From: Chitinophagaceae bacterium
GTDB taxonomy: Bacteria; Bacteroidota; Bacteroidia; Chitinophagales; Chitinophagaceae
NCBI GenBank assembly: GCA_023957575.1
Contig: JAMLGU010000005.1
Location: 248,001-312,000, forward strand
DNA: 64,000 nucleotides
Direction of reading: 5' to 3'
Made by a program: the position numbers and the translations under genes
Notes under the pieces: generated by a model
The model's database searches: none
What the model saw: the letters and a program-made list of their open reading frames with translations, nothing else
What the model was told of the DNA's origin: nothing
Part shown: in pieces, positions 1 through 8,370 of the stretch
Position numbering within the stretch: the first letter of the stretch is position 1
Layout of the letters: each line of letters starts with the position of its first letter

Positions 1-26
1 GCTTAAAAAAGAAATTAATACGAAAT

Positions 27-683
27 ATGCAAACCCTAAAGATTTTAAATTCTGGCTTTATCACCCATGATGTAAAAAGATTCATATTGGAAAAGCCTAA
101 AGGATTTGTATATCGGCCCGGGCAATCTGCTCATATTTCAATCAATCTGCCGGGATGGGAAGATAAAATCCGCCCTTTCACTTTCACTTCATTAAACGAC
201 TGGCCTTATCTCGAATTCATTATCAAAATACATGACGACCATAACGGAGTTACTAACGAGTTAGGCAAACTGAAATTAGGTTCAGAACTGCTGTTGCATG
301 ATGTTTTTGGCTCTATCGAATACAAAGGCCCCGGTATTTTTATTGCAGGCGGAACAGGCATTACGCCCTTCATTGCAATTTTCAGGGCATTATATATTAG
401 CGACAACTTAAGAAAAATTGGTTTGATTTACTCCAACAGAACTAAGGAAGACATTATTTTGGGACAGGAATTATTTAAGATGCTGGGGCCTGCTTATATC
501 AATATATTCACACGAGAAGGTGTCATTGGTTTCTGGGAAAGAAGGATTGACCGGAAATATCTGATTGAAACGATCCGGAATTTTGATACCCGGTTTTATG
601 TTTGCGGCCCCCAAAAATTTACCGAAGATATTACAAAAGACCTGATTAATCTGGGAGTAAATCCTCAGTCTTTAATTGTTTAA
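27..683 (+). CDS. Flavodoxin/ferredoxin-NADP reductase-like FAD/NAD(P) oxidoreductase
   Basis: A 218-residue soluble protein with the two-domain layout of the ferredoxin-NADP reductase superfamily. RPFTFTS near residue 50 is the FAD-binding RxxT/S motif. GGTGITPF near residue 110 is the NAD(P) pyrophosphate-binding loop, and CGPQKF near residue 190 is the typical C-terminal nucleotide motif. There is no fused 2Fe-2S ferredoxin domain, so it would pass electrons between NAD(P)H and a separate carrier or small substrate in the cytoplasm. It heads a same-strand run with a thioredoxin and a DinB protein, which hints at redox housekeeping. The natural electron partner cannot be told from the sequence. 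The start lies 26 bases from the window edge, so earlier operon members may be missing. Confidence 0.85.
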   Translation: MQTLKILNSGFITHDVKRFILEKPKGFVYRPGQSAHISINLPGWEDKIRPFTFTSLNDWPYLEFIIKIHDDHNGVTNELGKLKLGSELLLHDVFGSIEYKGPGIFIAGGTGITPFIAIFRALYISDNLRKIGLIYSNRTKEDIILGQELFKMLGPAYINIFTREGVIGFWERRIDRKYLIETIRNFDTRFYVCGPQKFTEDITKDLINLGVNPQSLIV

Positions 684-747
684 TTTTCAACAAAACGGTT
701 AATAATTCGTTGTAGGGATATAAATTTCAACAACCTTGAATTTTAAA

Positions 748-1068
748 ATGGATTTATCGAATTTGAAAGATACATACAATTTTATATTGCTTGAATTTTT
801 TGCAGAATGGTGCAGTTCATGCCAAACAATGTTTCCGATTATTGATAAATTTGAAAGCAATATGCAGGACAAGCTGGAAGTCATCAAAATTGACATTGAT
901 AAAAACCCTCAGATAGCCGGTATTTATCAAATTAAAAATGTACCCACCTTTGTATTATTTAAAAACGGGAAAGAAATTTGGCGACAGGTGGGGCTGATAA
1001 CCAATCGGGAATTGAAATTGGTATTTCAAAAATTTAACGTCGAAACTGAAAATTCAAATCATATCTAA
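748..1068 (+). CDS. Thioredoxin family protein
   Basis: A 106-residue single-domain thioredoxin fold. The active site is WCSSC (Cys22 and Cys25 from the ATG at 748), followed by the conserved buried DIDKNP segment and the cis-proline loop NVPTFVLF. The central CSSC dipeptide differs from the classical CGPC, so redox potential and partners probably differ from TrxA. An in-frame TTG at 736 would add four residues; the ATG is preferred because the fold begins just after it. There is no signal peptide, so it is cytoplasmic. It lies 64 bases after the flavin reductase and 18 bases before the DinB gene, probably in one transcript. Role inferred: general disulfide reduction. Confidence 0.85.
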   Translation: MDLSNLKDTYNFILLEFFAEWCSSCQTMFPIIDKFESNMQDKLEVIKIDIDKNPQIAGIYQIKNVPTFVLFKNGKEIWRQVGLITNRELKLVFQKFNVETENSNHI

Positions 1069-1086
1069 TAAATAAATATTAAAACT

Positions 1087-1596
1087 ATGTCTTTAAAAGA
1101 ATCAATTATTGCCGAACTGAAACACGAAGCTGAAAGTACCAGAAAACTATTAGAAAGGGTTCCTTCCGATAAGTTTGACTGGAAGCCACACGAAAAATCA
1201 ATGAGTTTGAAAAGTCTGGCTACGCATATTGCCAATCTTTCAAGATTTGCAGGTATAATAGCCAGCACTCCTTATCTTGATTTTGCCGAGGGAGGATTGA
1301 TTAAACCAGAAATAAATAATACCAGCGATCTGATTCACGAACTTCAAACCGGAATTCAGACCTCTATTGAAGCATTACAGTCAGTAACCGATGAGGATTT
1401 GAAACAAAACTGGGCATTAAAAAATAAAGGCCATGTCATTTTCGAATTACCGAAAGCGGTAGCTATTAGAAATGTGGGAATGAATCACATATACCATCAT
1501 CGAGGGCAATTGAGTGTTTATCTTCGTTTATTAGATGTAAAAATACCAGGAATGTATGGCCCCAGTAATGATGAAATGGCTCAGGCGGGTTTTTAA
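1087..1596 (+). CDS. DinB family putative metal-dependent protein
   Basis: A 169-residue all-helical protein of the DinB/YfiT superfamily. The family uses three histidines to hold a divalent metal. Candidates here are the His in THIANL (about residue 47) and the two in NHIYHHRGQ (about residues 136-141), the latter being the very typical HxxxHRGQ signature. Family members include thiol transferases such as bacillithiol S-transferase, and many uncharacterised proteins; the substrate cannot be assigned. The Trp-Lys-Pro-His segment near residue 35 is also common in the family. It follows the thioredoxin gene by 18 bases, which agrees weakly with a thiol-related role. Confidence 0.8.
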   Translation: MSLKESIIAELKHEAESTRKLLERVPSDKFDWKPHEKSMSLKSLATHIANLSRFAGIIASTPYLDFAEGGLIKPEINNTSDLIHELQTGIQTSIEALQSVTDEDLKQNWALKNKGHVIFELPKAVAIRNVGMNHIYHHRGQLSVYLRLLDVKIPGMYGPSNDEMAQAGF

Positions 1597-1686
1597 ACGG
1601 ATAATTTTTTGAAAGTTTATCTTTAATCAATTTTATTAAAAAAAAGGGGGGTCTCAGTATTTGGTTGTAGCGCTCCCCTAATATTT

Positions 1687-3192
1687 ATGACAGTAAGAAT
1701 CGCTCCGAGACAAGAATCCCAACAAAGAGGCTGGATATTACTGGCTTTGATGTGTACCATGATGCTGGCTGCAATGGACACCACTATTGTAGCTACAGCG
1801 ATACCGCAAATCGTGGGCGATTTGGGCGGGTTCTCCATGTTCAGCTGGGTATTTTCGGTTTATCTGCTTGCGCAAACCGTTACTATCCCCATTTATGGGA
1901 AACTTGCAGATTTATATGGCAGAAAACCGGTATTGCTTATTGGTACCATCATTTTTTTAATTGGCTCTGCTACATCAGGGGCATCCTGGAACATGACCTC
2001 ACTCATTTTGTTCAGAGGATTACAGGGACTCGGGGCAGGTTCGATTATGGCTACGGTAAACACAATTGCCGGAGACATTTATTCCATCAGCGAACGTGCT
2101 AAAGTGCAGGGCTGGTTGTCCAGTGTTTGGGGAATGGCAGCAATCATCGGCCCTACATTGGGCGGTGCTCTGGCAGAATACGCTTCCTGGCGGTGGATAT
2201 TTTTGATCAACCTGCCAATCGGTATTGTGTCTATTTTACTTATCGTTATTTTCTTCAAAGAGCATATCAAAAAACAGTCGCATAAGATTGATTATGTAGG
2301 CGCTATTATGATGCTTGCTGCGGGAACTGCTCTCATCTTTACTCTGATGGAAGGTGGACAATCCTGGCCCTGGTTCTCATTGAAGGGTTTGGGCATGATT
2401 ACGCTTTCTATAGTATTAATTTTGATCACCATCCTGATTGAAACAAAAAGCCCCGAACCTATTTTGCCCAATTGGGTCTGGCGAAATAAAATATTGACCG
2501 GAGCCAATTTATCTATGATTTGTATGGGGGCCATTCTGTTGGGGCCCGGTATGTATTTGCCGCTGTTTTCGCAGTCGGTTTTAGGTCTGGGAGCCATTGC
2601 TGCCGGCCTTATTCTGGCAAGTTCGAGCATCGGATGGCCGATTGCATCCTGGTACTCAGGCAAATTATATAAAAAAATGGATTTCAGAAATACCGCTATT
2701 TTAGGCTCCATTTTAATTACGATTTCATCGCTTCTTTTTTTGTTTATTCCATTTAACACTTCTCCCTGGCTATTGGTCATGAATCAGATATTGTTAGGTG
2801 GTGGTTTTGGTTTGCTTTCGACACCCACATTAGTTGGCGTACAATCAATAGTTACATGGGGGCAGCGAGGCGTGGTTACGGGATCAAATATGTTCTTCCG
2901 TTATCTTGGGCAAAGTATTGGCGCAGCAGTACTTGGGGGTGTTTTTAATGCAGCCATCAGTAATCAGCTAAAAACCACACCGATTGATATTAAAAAATTA
3001 TTGCCCGAGAATGTAAACGATGTAATCACCGTACTACAATCAGGAAAGGCCTCCGATTCGGTCGAAGATTATTTACGCCATTTGTTTTATAGCGCCACCC
3101 ATCATGTGTATTTTTTAATGGCCGGCCTTGGTATTGTATCTATGATTTTCTTATTGATGTTGCCTCGAAAGTTCCCGGTTATTGATGAATAA
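1687..3192 (+). CDS. DHA2-type (EmrB/QacA-like) MFS drug:proton antiporter
   Basis: A 501-residue inner-membrane protein with about 14 hydrophobic segments, the number expected for the DHA2 subgroup of the major facilitator superfamily rather than the 12 of ordinary MFS members. MDTTIVATAIPQI in TM1 is the DHA2 motif D1. GKLADLYGRKPVLLIG is motif A in the loop between TM2 and TM3. A motif-C-like Gly/Pro-rich stretch lies in TM5. These proteins export drugs, bile salts or other amphiphiles using the proton gradient. No EmrA-like membrane-fusion protein or TolC-like channel is adjacent, so it probably works alone or with unlinked partners. A 90-base gap separates it from the DinB gene. Confidence 0.88.
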   Translation: MTVRIAPRQESQQRGWILLALMCTMMLAAMDTTIVATAIPQIVGDLGGFSMFSWVFSVYLLAQTVTIPIYGKLADLYGRKPVLLIGTIIFLIGSATSGASWNMTSLILFRGLQGLGAGSIMATVNTIAGDIYSISERAKVQGWLSSVWGMAAIIGPTLGGALAEYASWRWIFLINLPIGIVSILLIVIFFKEHIKKQSHKIDYVGAIMMLAAGTALIFTLMEGGQSWPWFSLKGLGMITLSIVLILITILIETKSPEPILPNWVWRNKILTGANLSMICMGAILLGPGMYLPLFSQSVLGLGAIAAGLILASSSIGWPIASWYSGKLYKKMDFRNTAILGSILITISSLLFLFIPFNTSPWLLVMNQILLGGGFGLLSTPTLVGVQSIVTWGQRGVVTGSNMFFRYLGQSIGAAVLGGVFNAAISNQLKTTPIDIKKLLPENVNDVITVLQSGKASDSVEDYLRHLFYSATHHVYFLMAGLGIVSMIFLLMLPRKFPVIDE

Positions 3193-3254
3193 TATGCAAG
3201 TGAAATAAAATAGCAGTTTTTTCAATTTTCTCATCTGCTTGTTGGGAATAGAAT

Positions 3255-3281
3255 ATTGAGGTTAGGAGATATAATATCTTT
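3255..3281 (+). promoter_or_regulatory. Orphan Bacteroidota-type promoter
   Basis: TATCTTTG at 3274-3281 fits the Bacteroidota -7 element TAnnTTTG exactly, and TTG at 3255-3257, 16 bases upstream, fits the -33 element. No plus-strand gene follows; transcription would run antisense into the 3' end of the DUF5005-like gene. Confidence 0.4.
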
Positions 3282-3357
3282 GCACCTTGATTTTCTAATG
3301 TTGAAATAAAATAAAAATCAAAAAAAGGAAAATCAAAATTCAAAACCACCGTTACAC

Positions 3358-4524
3358 TTACTTTGAAAAAACAAGTTCCAAAGACAATCGAATACATCTT
3401 ATTCTGTAAAAATCACGGATCAATCTTCCATTTACACATCCGGGAATACAATTTCCATAACCATTTATGCAATAAGTAATTAGCAATTCATTTTTCGAAT
3501 TTATATATTCAGGATGCGGAATAGCATTATAAAAAAAAGGATAGTGGCCCTGAACGGTATCCTTTATTGTATAAATGGATTTACCTTCAGAAAAAGGACC
3601 GGTTGGATTATCGCTCACTGAAGCAAAAATTTCTTTTCCTCCATCACAACCAAAACTTAAAGCAGTGCTCAACAGCAAATATTTGTCTTTTACTTTACGG
3701 ATATTTACAGTACCGGTAAAGGCAGTTGCTTCGCCAATCTTTTTTATTTGCCTGATATCTTTTGTCCAGGAAGAACCTGTCCAAAACTCCCAATACCGAC
3801 TGGGATTATTGATGGGCACTCTGGCCAAATAAATATCCGGTACAACAATACTGACATTTCCATAAGGATAACTTTTTAATTTCGAGCCATAAATCAAAAA
3901 ATGACCTGAAGGCTCATCCTTTACAAAACCACTTCCAAAACTTATGGTATCTACATCTTGCATGTTTTGATAGGCAACAACTTCTTTAGTATTTACGTTT
4001 ATTTTAGCCATTACCGGCGGGCCGGCATATTTGAACCCGCCCAATCCGGTACCTCCGGGAACAATTGTCATATTATCCTGATACACATAAACTGTATCAC
4101 CAACTTGAAAACCATCTGTAGGCCAAAACCAGAAATTGTTATCAGTAGTATTTCTGAAATAGCTTTTTATTGTGCCTACATTTCCCAGAAGGGTGGGCGC
4201 ATTTCTCCAATTCCAGTCATCCTTTTGTTGTATAACAGCCGCATTCCGTACCTGAAACAAACAAGGTATCGTATTAGTAGCAGCGTCATAATGGTCTATA
4301 TATGAATCTCCGAAAGTCCATAATACGGTTCCGTTATTGAGAAGAACGCTGGCGCCGCCATCGGCACCTGTTACTCCTGACTCACGCTTAAAAAAACTTT
4401 CAGCTATCGAATCCCGATATATTTCTGCTGTTTTCGGCGGATTATTATTATTGTTGCTTTTTGAATGTTTCTTGCTGCAGCCAAGAACAAAAATGGAGCA
4501 TAAAACCAGTAGTAAATATTTCAT
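3358..4524 (-). CDS. DUF5005/DUF4185-like beta-propeller lipoprotein
   Basis: A 388-residue secreted lipoprotein. The N-terminus is a short hydrophobic signal ending in the lipobox VLGC, with Cys16 as the lipid anchor, followed by an Asn/Lys-rich linker. The body is rich in Trp, Gly and Asp, with TFGDSYID and WPTDGF motifs that recall DUF5005/DUF4185 proteins of Bacteroidota, which are thought to form a five-bladed propeller related to glycoside hydrolase folds. No catalytic residues can be confirmed. It lies 260 bases downstream of the GPH transporter, with a terminator in between, so it is probably transcribed separately from the sugar locus although functionally it may belong to it. It is convergent with the MFS exporter. 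Confidence 0.6.
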   Translation of the reverse strand: MKYLLLVLCSIFVLGCSKKHSKSNNNNNPPKTAEIYRDSIAESFFKRESGVTGADGGASVLLNNGTVLWTFGDSYIDHYDAATNTIPCLFQVRNAAVIQQKDDWNWRNAPTLLGNVGTIKSYFRNTTDNNFWFWPTDGFQVGDTVYVYQDNMTIVPGGTGLGGFKYAGPPVMAKINVNTKEVVAYQNMQDVDTISFGSGFVKDEPSGHFLIYGSKLKSYPYGNVSIVVPDIYLARVPINNPSRYWEFWTGSSWTKDIRQIKKIGEATAFTGTVNIRKVKDKYLLLSTALSFGCDGGKEIFASVSDNPTGPFSEGKSIYTIKDTVQGHYPFFYNAIPHPEYINSKNELLITYCINGYGNCIPGCVNGRLIRDFYRIRCIRLSLELVFSK

Positions 4525-4683
4525 AGCCCATAATATTTACCTTAAAACTAAAAAATAATTTTTAAATATTTTTTTAGCAATCGCTATAAATTTTCTTATC
4601 TGACTTTACTATGAAATTTTTCGAGTAACAGATTTTCATTAATCAACCCTCTGATTGTGATTAGTTCAAGCAAGTAGTCATCA

Positions 4684-4721
4684 AAATAAAAAGAGAAGCT
4701 GCCCGTTTATTGGACAGCCTC
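4684..4721 (-). terminator. Rho-independent terminator after the sugar locus
   Basis: On the minus strand a GAGGCTG...CAGCTTCTC hairpin (4693-4721, with a small bulge) is followed by a T-rich tract at 4684-4692. It sits 64 bases after the stop of the GPH symporter and would end the SusC-to-symporter transcript. Confidence 0.6.
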
Positions 4722-4784
4722 AGTTTTCAATTTCTCAGGTATAACAGTATCAGCTATTCTGATTGTATGAAAAGAAAAAATATT

Positions 4785-6197
4785 TTACTGAATACGTCTG
4801 CGTTGTAATTCAGTAGCAATTTCTTTTACTTTTTTTTCATTCAGAGGATAGAAAGACATGCCAATGAATGCAATTACACAACAAACTGCAGGCAACAAAC
4901 TAATCATCAATCTTTCACCAAAAATGGTTTCCATTGCCTGTTTGGGCAGTTCGGGATTATAGTGGAACAGAAATAAAATCCAGCCTGTAATTGCCGAACC
5001 TAAAGCCCAGCCAAGTTTTTGAGACATAGATGACGAAGAAAAGATCAAACCCGATGACCTGCGATTGGTTTTCAGTTCGTGATAATCTACAATATCTGAA
5101 AACATACTCCAAAGCAATGGCAGCACATATCCTGCACAAACAGATATAATCGTTTGCATAAACAAAATCCATCCTATGTTATTAGGAACAAAAAAGAACA
5201 GCGTACTAAAAACAGCCGCCAGCAGCATTGCTACCATATAGGTTCTTTTTTTGCCATATTTTTGCGATAATACCGGCGCCATCACCACACCCACCAAATT
5301 GGCAGCCTGTCCTACCAAAAAGTATATGGTAGTAAAATCCCAGCCGGTGCCCAGCATTTTATAATGCTCCTGCACATAATCTCTAAAATAATATATTGCC
5401 ACTCCATCTCTTACAGCATTAAAGAGTAATGCAGCCAAACCGGTGGCTACCAATATCCACCAGGGCGCATTTTGGAACAAGCTTTTGAGGTCTTCTTTCA
5501 CTGAAGCATTTTCTTCCTTACTTGCCGATTCTACTCTTTCTTTTGTCCATTTAAAGCAAAAAAAGAACAGAATACTGCACAACAAACCAATGGAGGCCAC
5601 AGCGAGTGTCCACCCTATGGGGGCAGTACTGATACTTGCGTCGGCATTAACCGGAGTGATTCCTTTATCAAACAGTTTTGCATAACCATCAACCAAGGGC
5701 TGCAATAACATAAAGGTGACAAAACTGCCAATGAAAGCAAAAGACATTCTATAGGAGGACAATATATTACGCTCTTGCGAGTCTGCGGACATTACACCCA
5801 GCAAAGAAGCATAAGGCACATTGATGAGCGAATAAACAATCATCATCAAGGAATAGGAAATATAGGCGTAGACCAATTTACCTGTACTTCCAAATTCAGG
5901 AACAAAAAAGGTAATTGCACCCATAGCGGCAAAGGGGATGGCAAACCATAGTAAGTAGGGTCTGTACCGGCCCCATTTTGTTTTGGTTCGGTCTGCCATC
6001 ACACCTACGAACAGATCGAAAAAGGAATCCCATACACGTGCAATCAGAAACATGGTTCCTGCGGCAGCAGCGGTAATTCCCATTACATCTGTATAAAAAA
6101 ACAGGGCATACATGCCAAAAATCTTCCAAAACATAGAGGAAGCGGCATCACCCAAACCATATCCTATCTTTTCCTTTAGTGAAATACTATTTGTCAT
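4785..6197 (-). CDS. GPH-family (MelB-like) sugar:cation symporter
   Basis: A 470-residue inner-membrane transporter with about 12 hydrophobic segments. The N-terminal GYGLGDAASSMFW segment and the DRTKTKWGRYRPYLLW loop after TM2 are hallmarks of the glycoside-pentoside-hexuronide:cation symporter family, which imports oligosaccharides or glycosides with Na+ or H+. The ATG at 6197 is preferred over a TTG seven codons upstream because the conserved region starts shortly after it. It is the last gene of the six-gene minus-strand carbohydrate locus and would carry the captured sugar into the cytoplasm, where the GH130 phosphorylase lacks a signal peptide and therefore acts. Confidence 0.88.
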   Translation of the reverse strand: MTNSISLKEKIGYGLGDAASSMFWKIFGMYALFFYTDVMGITAAAAGTMFLIARVWDSFFDLFVGVMADRTKTKWGRYRPYLLWFAIPFAAMGAITFFVPEFGSTGKLVYAYISYSLMMIVYSLINVPYASLLGVMSADSQERNILSSYRMSFAFIGSFVTFMLLQPLVDGYAKLFDKGITPVNADASISTAPIGWTLAVASIGLLCSILFFFCFKWTKERVESASKEENASVKEDLKSLFQNAPWWILVATGLAALLFNAVRDGVAIYYFRDYVQEHYKMLGTGWDFTTIYFLVGQAANLVGVVMAPVLSQKYGKKRTYMVAMLLAAVFSTLFFFVPNNIGWILFMQTIISVCAGYVLPLLWSMFSDIVDYHELKTNRRSSGLIFSSSSMSQKLGWALGSAITGWILFLFHYNPELPKQAMETIFGERLMISLLPAVCCVIAFIGMSFYPLNEKKVKEIATELQRRRIQ

Positions 6198-6248
6198 TGA
6201 TCTTTTTTTAGTTTGCAATCGTAATGTAGCCCAAAATAATCTATTATT

Positions 6249-7154
6249 TTATTGCTTTTTGAATTTAAAAGAAATACTCACAGGATAATGATCAGAAATA
6301 CCTTCGGCCTCTGGTCCGTTATGCACCTTTGCGGCATTGCAAAAAGGATATAAATCTCTACTGACCAAAATATAATCGAGCCGCTCCATCAGGGCCTCAC
6401 GACGTCTATCATTCCATTTCCACTTGTAAAGAAATGCAGCAGGGAAACTCATACGGGCTTTTGCAGGATGCACCTTGCGCCCAATTACATCTTCAAAACC
6501 TGCTGAAAGAAAAGTGGAAATCACCGAATACTCAAACTGTCCATTATATAGATTTCCATATTGGGGATTTTTAATATCCCAGTTCCTCATTTGAGTTTTC
6601 AATTTTTCATGTGTTTCCAATTCATCGGCATCAAAAGGCGAATGAGCATTCAGGTCGCCCAATATGATGCAACTGTCCAGATTATTTTCTTTCACATAAT
6701 GAATTACTTTTTCAGCTTCATTCTTTCTATACTTCCACTCAAAAGGGCTGAAATGCGTAACAATAATGTTCAAACCGGCCGTGCGCACATGAAGCATGCC
6801 ATGCCAGAAACCATCAGTTTGTTTGCTAATCACTTCAACCGGGAATCTGGAAGTAACACCTACCGGATACCCGTTTTCTTTAACGATGGCAGTATAAGGA
6901 TGGCCATAAGCAGCAGCTAACTTTTCAAGATCAGCAGCATTAAAGTCAACCAATTCCTGCAACGCAACAACATCCGCCTTTTGATTCTTTATCCAGATTA
7001 AAAACTTCTCCCTTTGCCGTGCATTTCCATGTTCAAAGCCATTAAAAATATTGTATGAAATAATATTCAAATGGTCAGGAGACTGTGCATTTAAATGGAT
7101 ATTGCCCGAGATGAAACAAAGCAATATGAGGAAAAATAATTTTTGATTACACAT
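6249..7154 (-). CDS. Secreted endonuclease/exonuclease/phosphatase family protein
   Basis: A 301-residue protein with a cleavable signal peptide (about residues 1-24, ending NAQ) and the four-layer EEP fold. Visible active-site motifs are SYNIFNG at the N-terminus, ALQEL (metal-binding Glu), [13 protein letters not shown] (Asp and Asn) and the terminal SDHYPV with catalytic Asp-His. EEP members hydrolyse phosphodiesters in nucleic acids, inositol phosphates or sphingomyelin; the substrate cannot be decided. Its start codon overlaps the end of the GH130 gene by 8 bases, indicating translational coupling. Such genes are found in some Bacteroidota sugar loci, where they may trim phosphodiester substituents; that role is inference. 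Confidence 0.82.
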   Translation of the reverse strand: MCNQKLFFLILLCFISGNIHLNAQSPDHLNIISYNIFNGFEHGNARQREKFLIWIKNQKADVVALQELVDFNAADLEKLAAAYGHPYTAIVKENGYPVGVTSRFPVEVISKQTDGFWHGMLHVRTAGLNIIVTHFSPFEWKYRKNEAEKVIHYVKENNLDSCIILGDLNAHSPFDADELETHEKLKTQMRNWDIKNPQYGNLYNGQFEYSVISTFLSAGFEDVIGRKVHPAKARMSFPAAFLYKWKWNDRRREALMERLDYILVSRDLYPFCNAAKVHNGPEAEGISDHYPVSISFKFKKQ

Positions 7155-8334
7155 TACTTTTCAAATAAGCCTCATTTTTATCAATCAGTTTAAGAATTTC
7201 ATCTACTGAAGAAGCAGATCGCAAGCCATCAGCAGGCGTATTTAGGCAATAATCCAATAATCGTTCCACCGTTGAGGTTGCCACGTGCATACGGGTATCG
7301 CTCGAGGCATAGTAAATAAATACGGTGCCGTCATCATCACAAATCCATCCGTTTGAAAACAAAACATTTGATACATCGCCTACTCTTTCTTCGCCTTCGG
7401 GAGCCATAAGGTATCCGCCGGGTTCAGCAATCAGTTCCGAAGGATCGTCAAGTGATGTAAGATACAGGTACAATACATATCGTAAACCTGCTGCACAATT
7501 CCTTACGCCATGCGCCAGATGCAACCAGCCTTTTTCTGTTTTGATTGGCGCCGGGCCTTCGCCATTTTTCAATTCCTTTATAGTGTGATAATAGCGCCGG
7601 TTGATGATTTTCTCATCTTTAATTACAGGCCTGGTAATATCATCAATCAACGCCCAGCCAATACCCCCGCCATTTCCTGCAAGAATAAAATCGTCCTGTG
7701 GGCGGGTATAGAGTGCATATTTCCCATCTACAAATTCGGGGTGCATCACTACATTTCGCTGATGGCTGCGCGATTCAATATTGGGAAGTCTTTCCCAGTT
7801 GATGAGGTCTTTGCTGCGAACCAATCCTGCACCGGCCATTGCCGAAGACAAATCACCGGGAGCCGCATCAGGATGATGTTTTTCACTGCAAAAGATTCCA
7901 TATACCCAACCATCCTCATGGGCAGTAAGCCGCATGTCGTAAACATTTGTTTCCTCCTTATATAAATCAGGCAATGAAACCGGCTTGGGCCAAAAGCGAA
8001 AATTATCAATTCCATTAGGGCTTTCGGCAATTGCAAAATAAGATTTTCGATCAACGCCTTCAACCCTCACTATCACCAGATATTTATCGTTCCATTTAAT
8101 AGCTCCTGAGTTCATCGTAGCGTTGACACCGATACGTTCCATCTGAAGTGGATTGGTATCAGGATTCAGATCATACCTCCAAACAACAGGAACATGGTCC
8201 TTGGTCAAAATAGGATTTTTATACCTGTGTACAATCCCATTATACTCATTAACCGATTCGTTTGGTTTTGTTATTAATCGCTCTTGCTCTTCAAAAAGTA
8301 ATTCTTTATACCCCTGAATATTATTTATCAGCAT
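7147..8334 (-). CDS. GH130 beta-mannoside phosphorylase, probably mannosylglucose-type
   Basis: A 395-residue cytoplasmic protein without a signal peptide. The sequence matches family GH130: [10 protein letters not shown] near residue 53, [13 protein letters not shown] near 67-79, and NVYDMRLT, whose Asp133 occupies the place of the proton-donor Asp of characterised family members. GH130 enzymes split beta-mannosides with inorganic phosphate, giving alpha-mannose 1-phosphate. Length and motifs are closest to 4-O-beta-mannosylglucose phosphorylase (subfamily 1). The cellobiose 2-epimerase that usually partners that enzyme is not nearby, so a mannosyl-GlcNAc or other acceptor is also possible. 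It lies 36 bases after the sulfotransferase-like gene and overlaps the next gene by 8 bases. Confidence 0.82.
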   Translation of the reverse strand: MLINNIQGYKELLFEEQERLITKPNESVNEYNGIVHRYKNPILTKDHVPVVWRYDLNPDTNPLQMERIGVNATMNSGAIKWNDKYLVIVRVEGVDRKSYFAIAESPNGIDNFRFWPKPVSLPDLYKEETNVYDMRLTAHEDGWVYGIFCSEKHHPDAAPGDLSSAMAGAGLVRSKDLINWERLPNIESRSHQRNVVMHPEFVDGKYALYTRPQDDFILAGNGGGIGWALIDDITRPVIKDEKIINRRYYHTIKELKNGEGPAPIKTEKGWLHLAHGVRNCAAGLRYVLYLYLTSLDDPSELIAEPGGYLMAPEGEERVGDVSNVLFSNGWICDDDGTVFIYYASSDTRMHVATSTVERLLDYCLNTPADGLRSASSVDEILKLIDKNEAYLKSNV

Positions 8335-8370
8335 TATGAATTCGTTATTATTTAAAAAAGAAAATTTCTT

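Noticed and set aside
2292..2780. 162-codon minus-strand frame inside the MFS exporter gene.
   Set aside because: It is a shadow of the membrane protein gene with no promoter or family features.
3358..3430. Frameshift at the end of the DUF5005-like gene.
   Set aside because: The C-terminal DFYRIRCIRLSLELV still fits the family's usual beta-strand end, so no break is needed.
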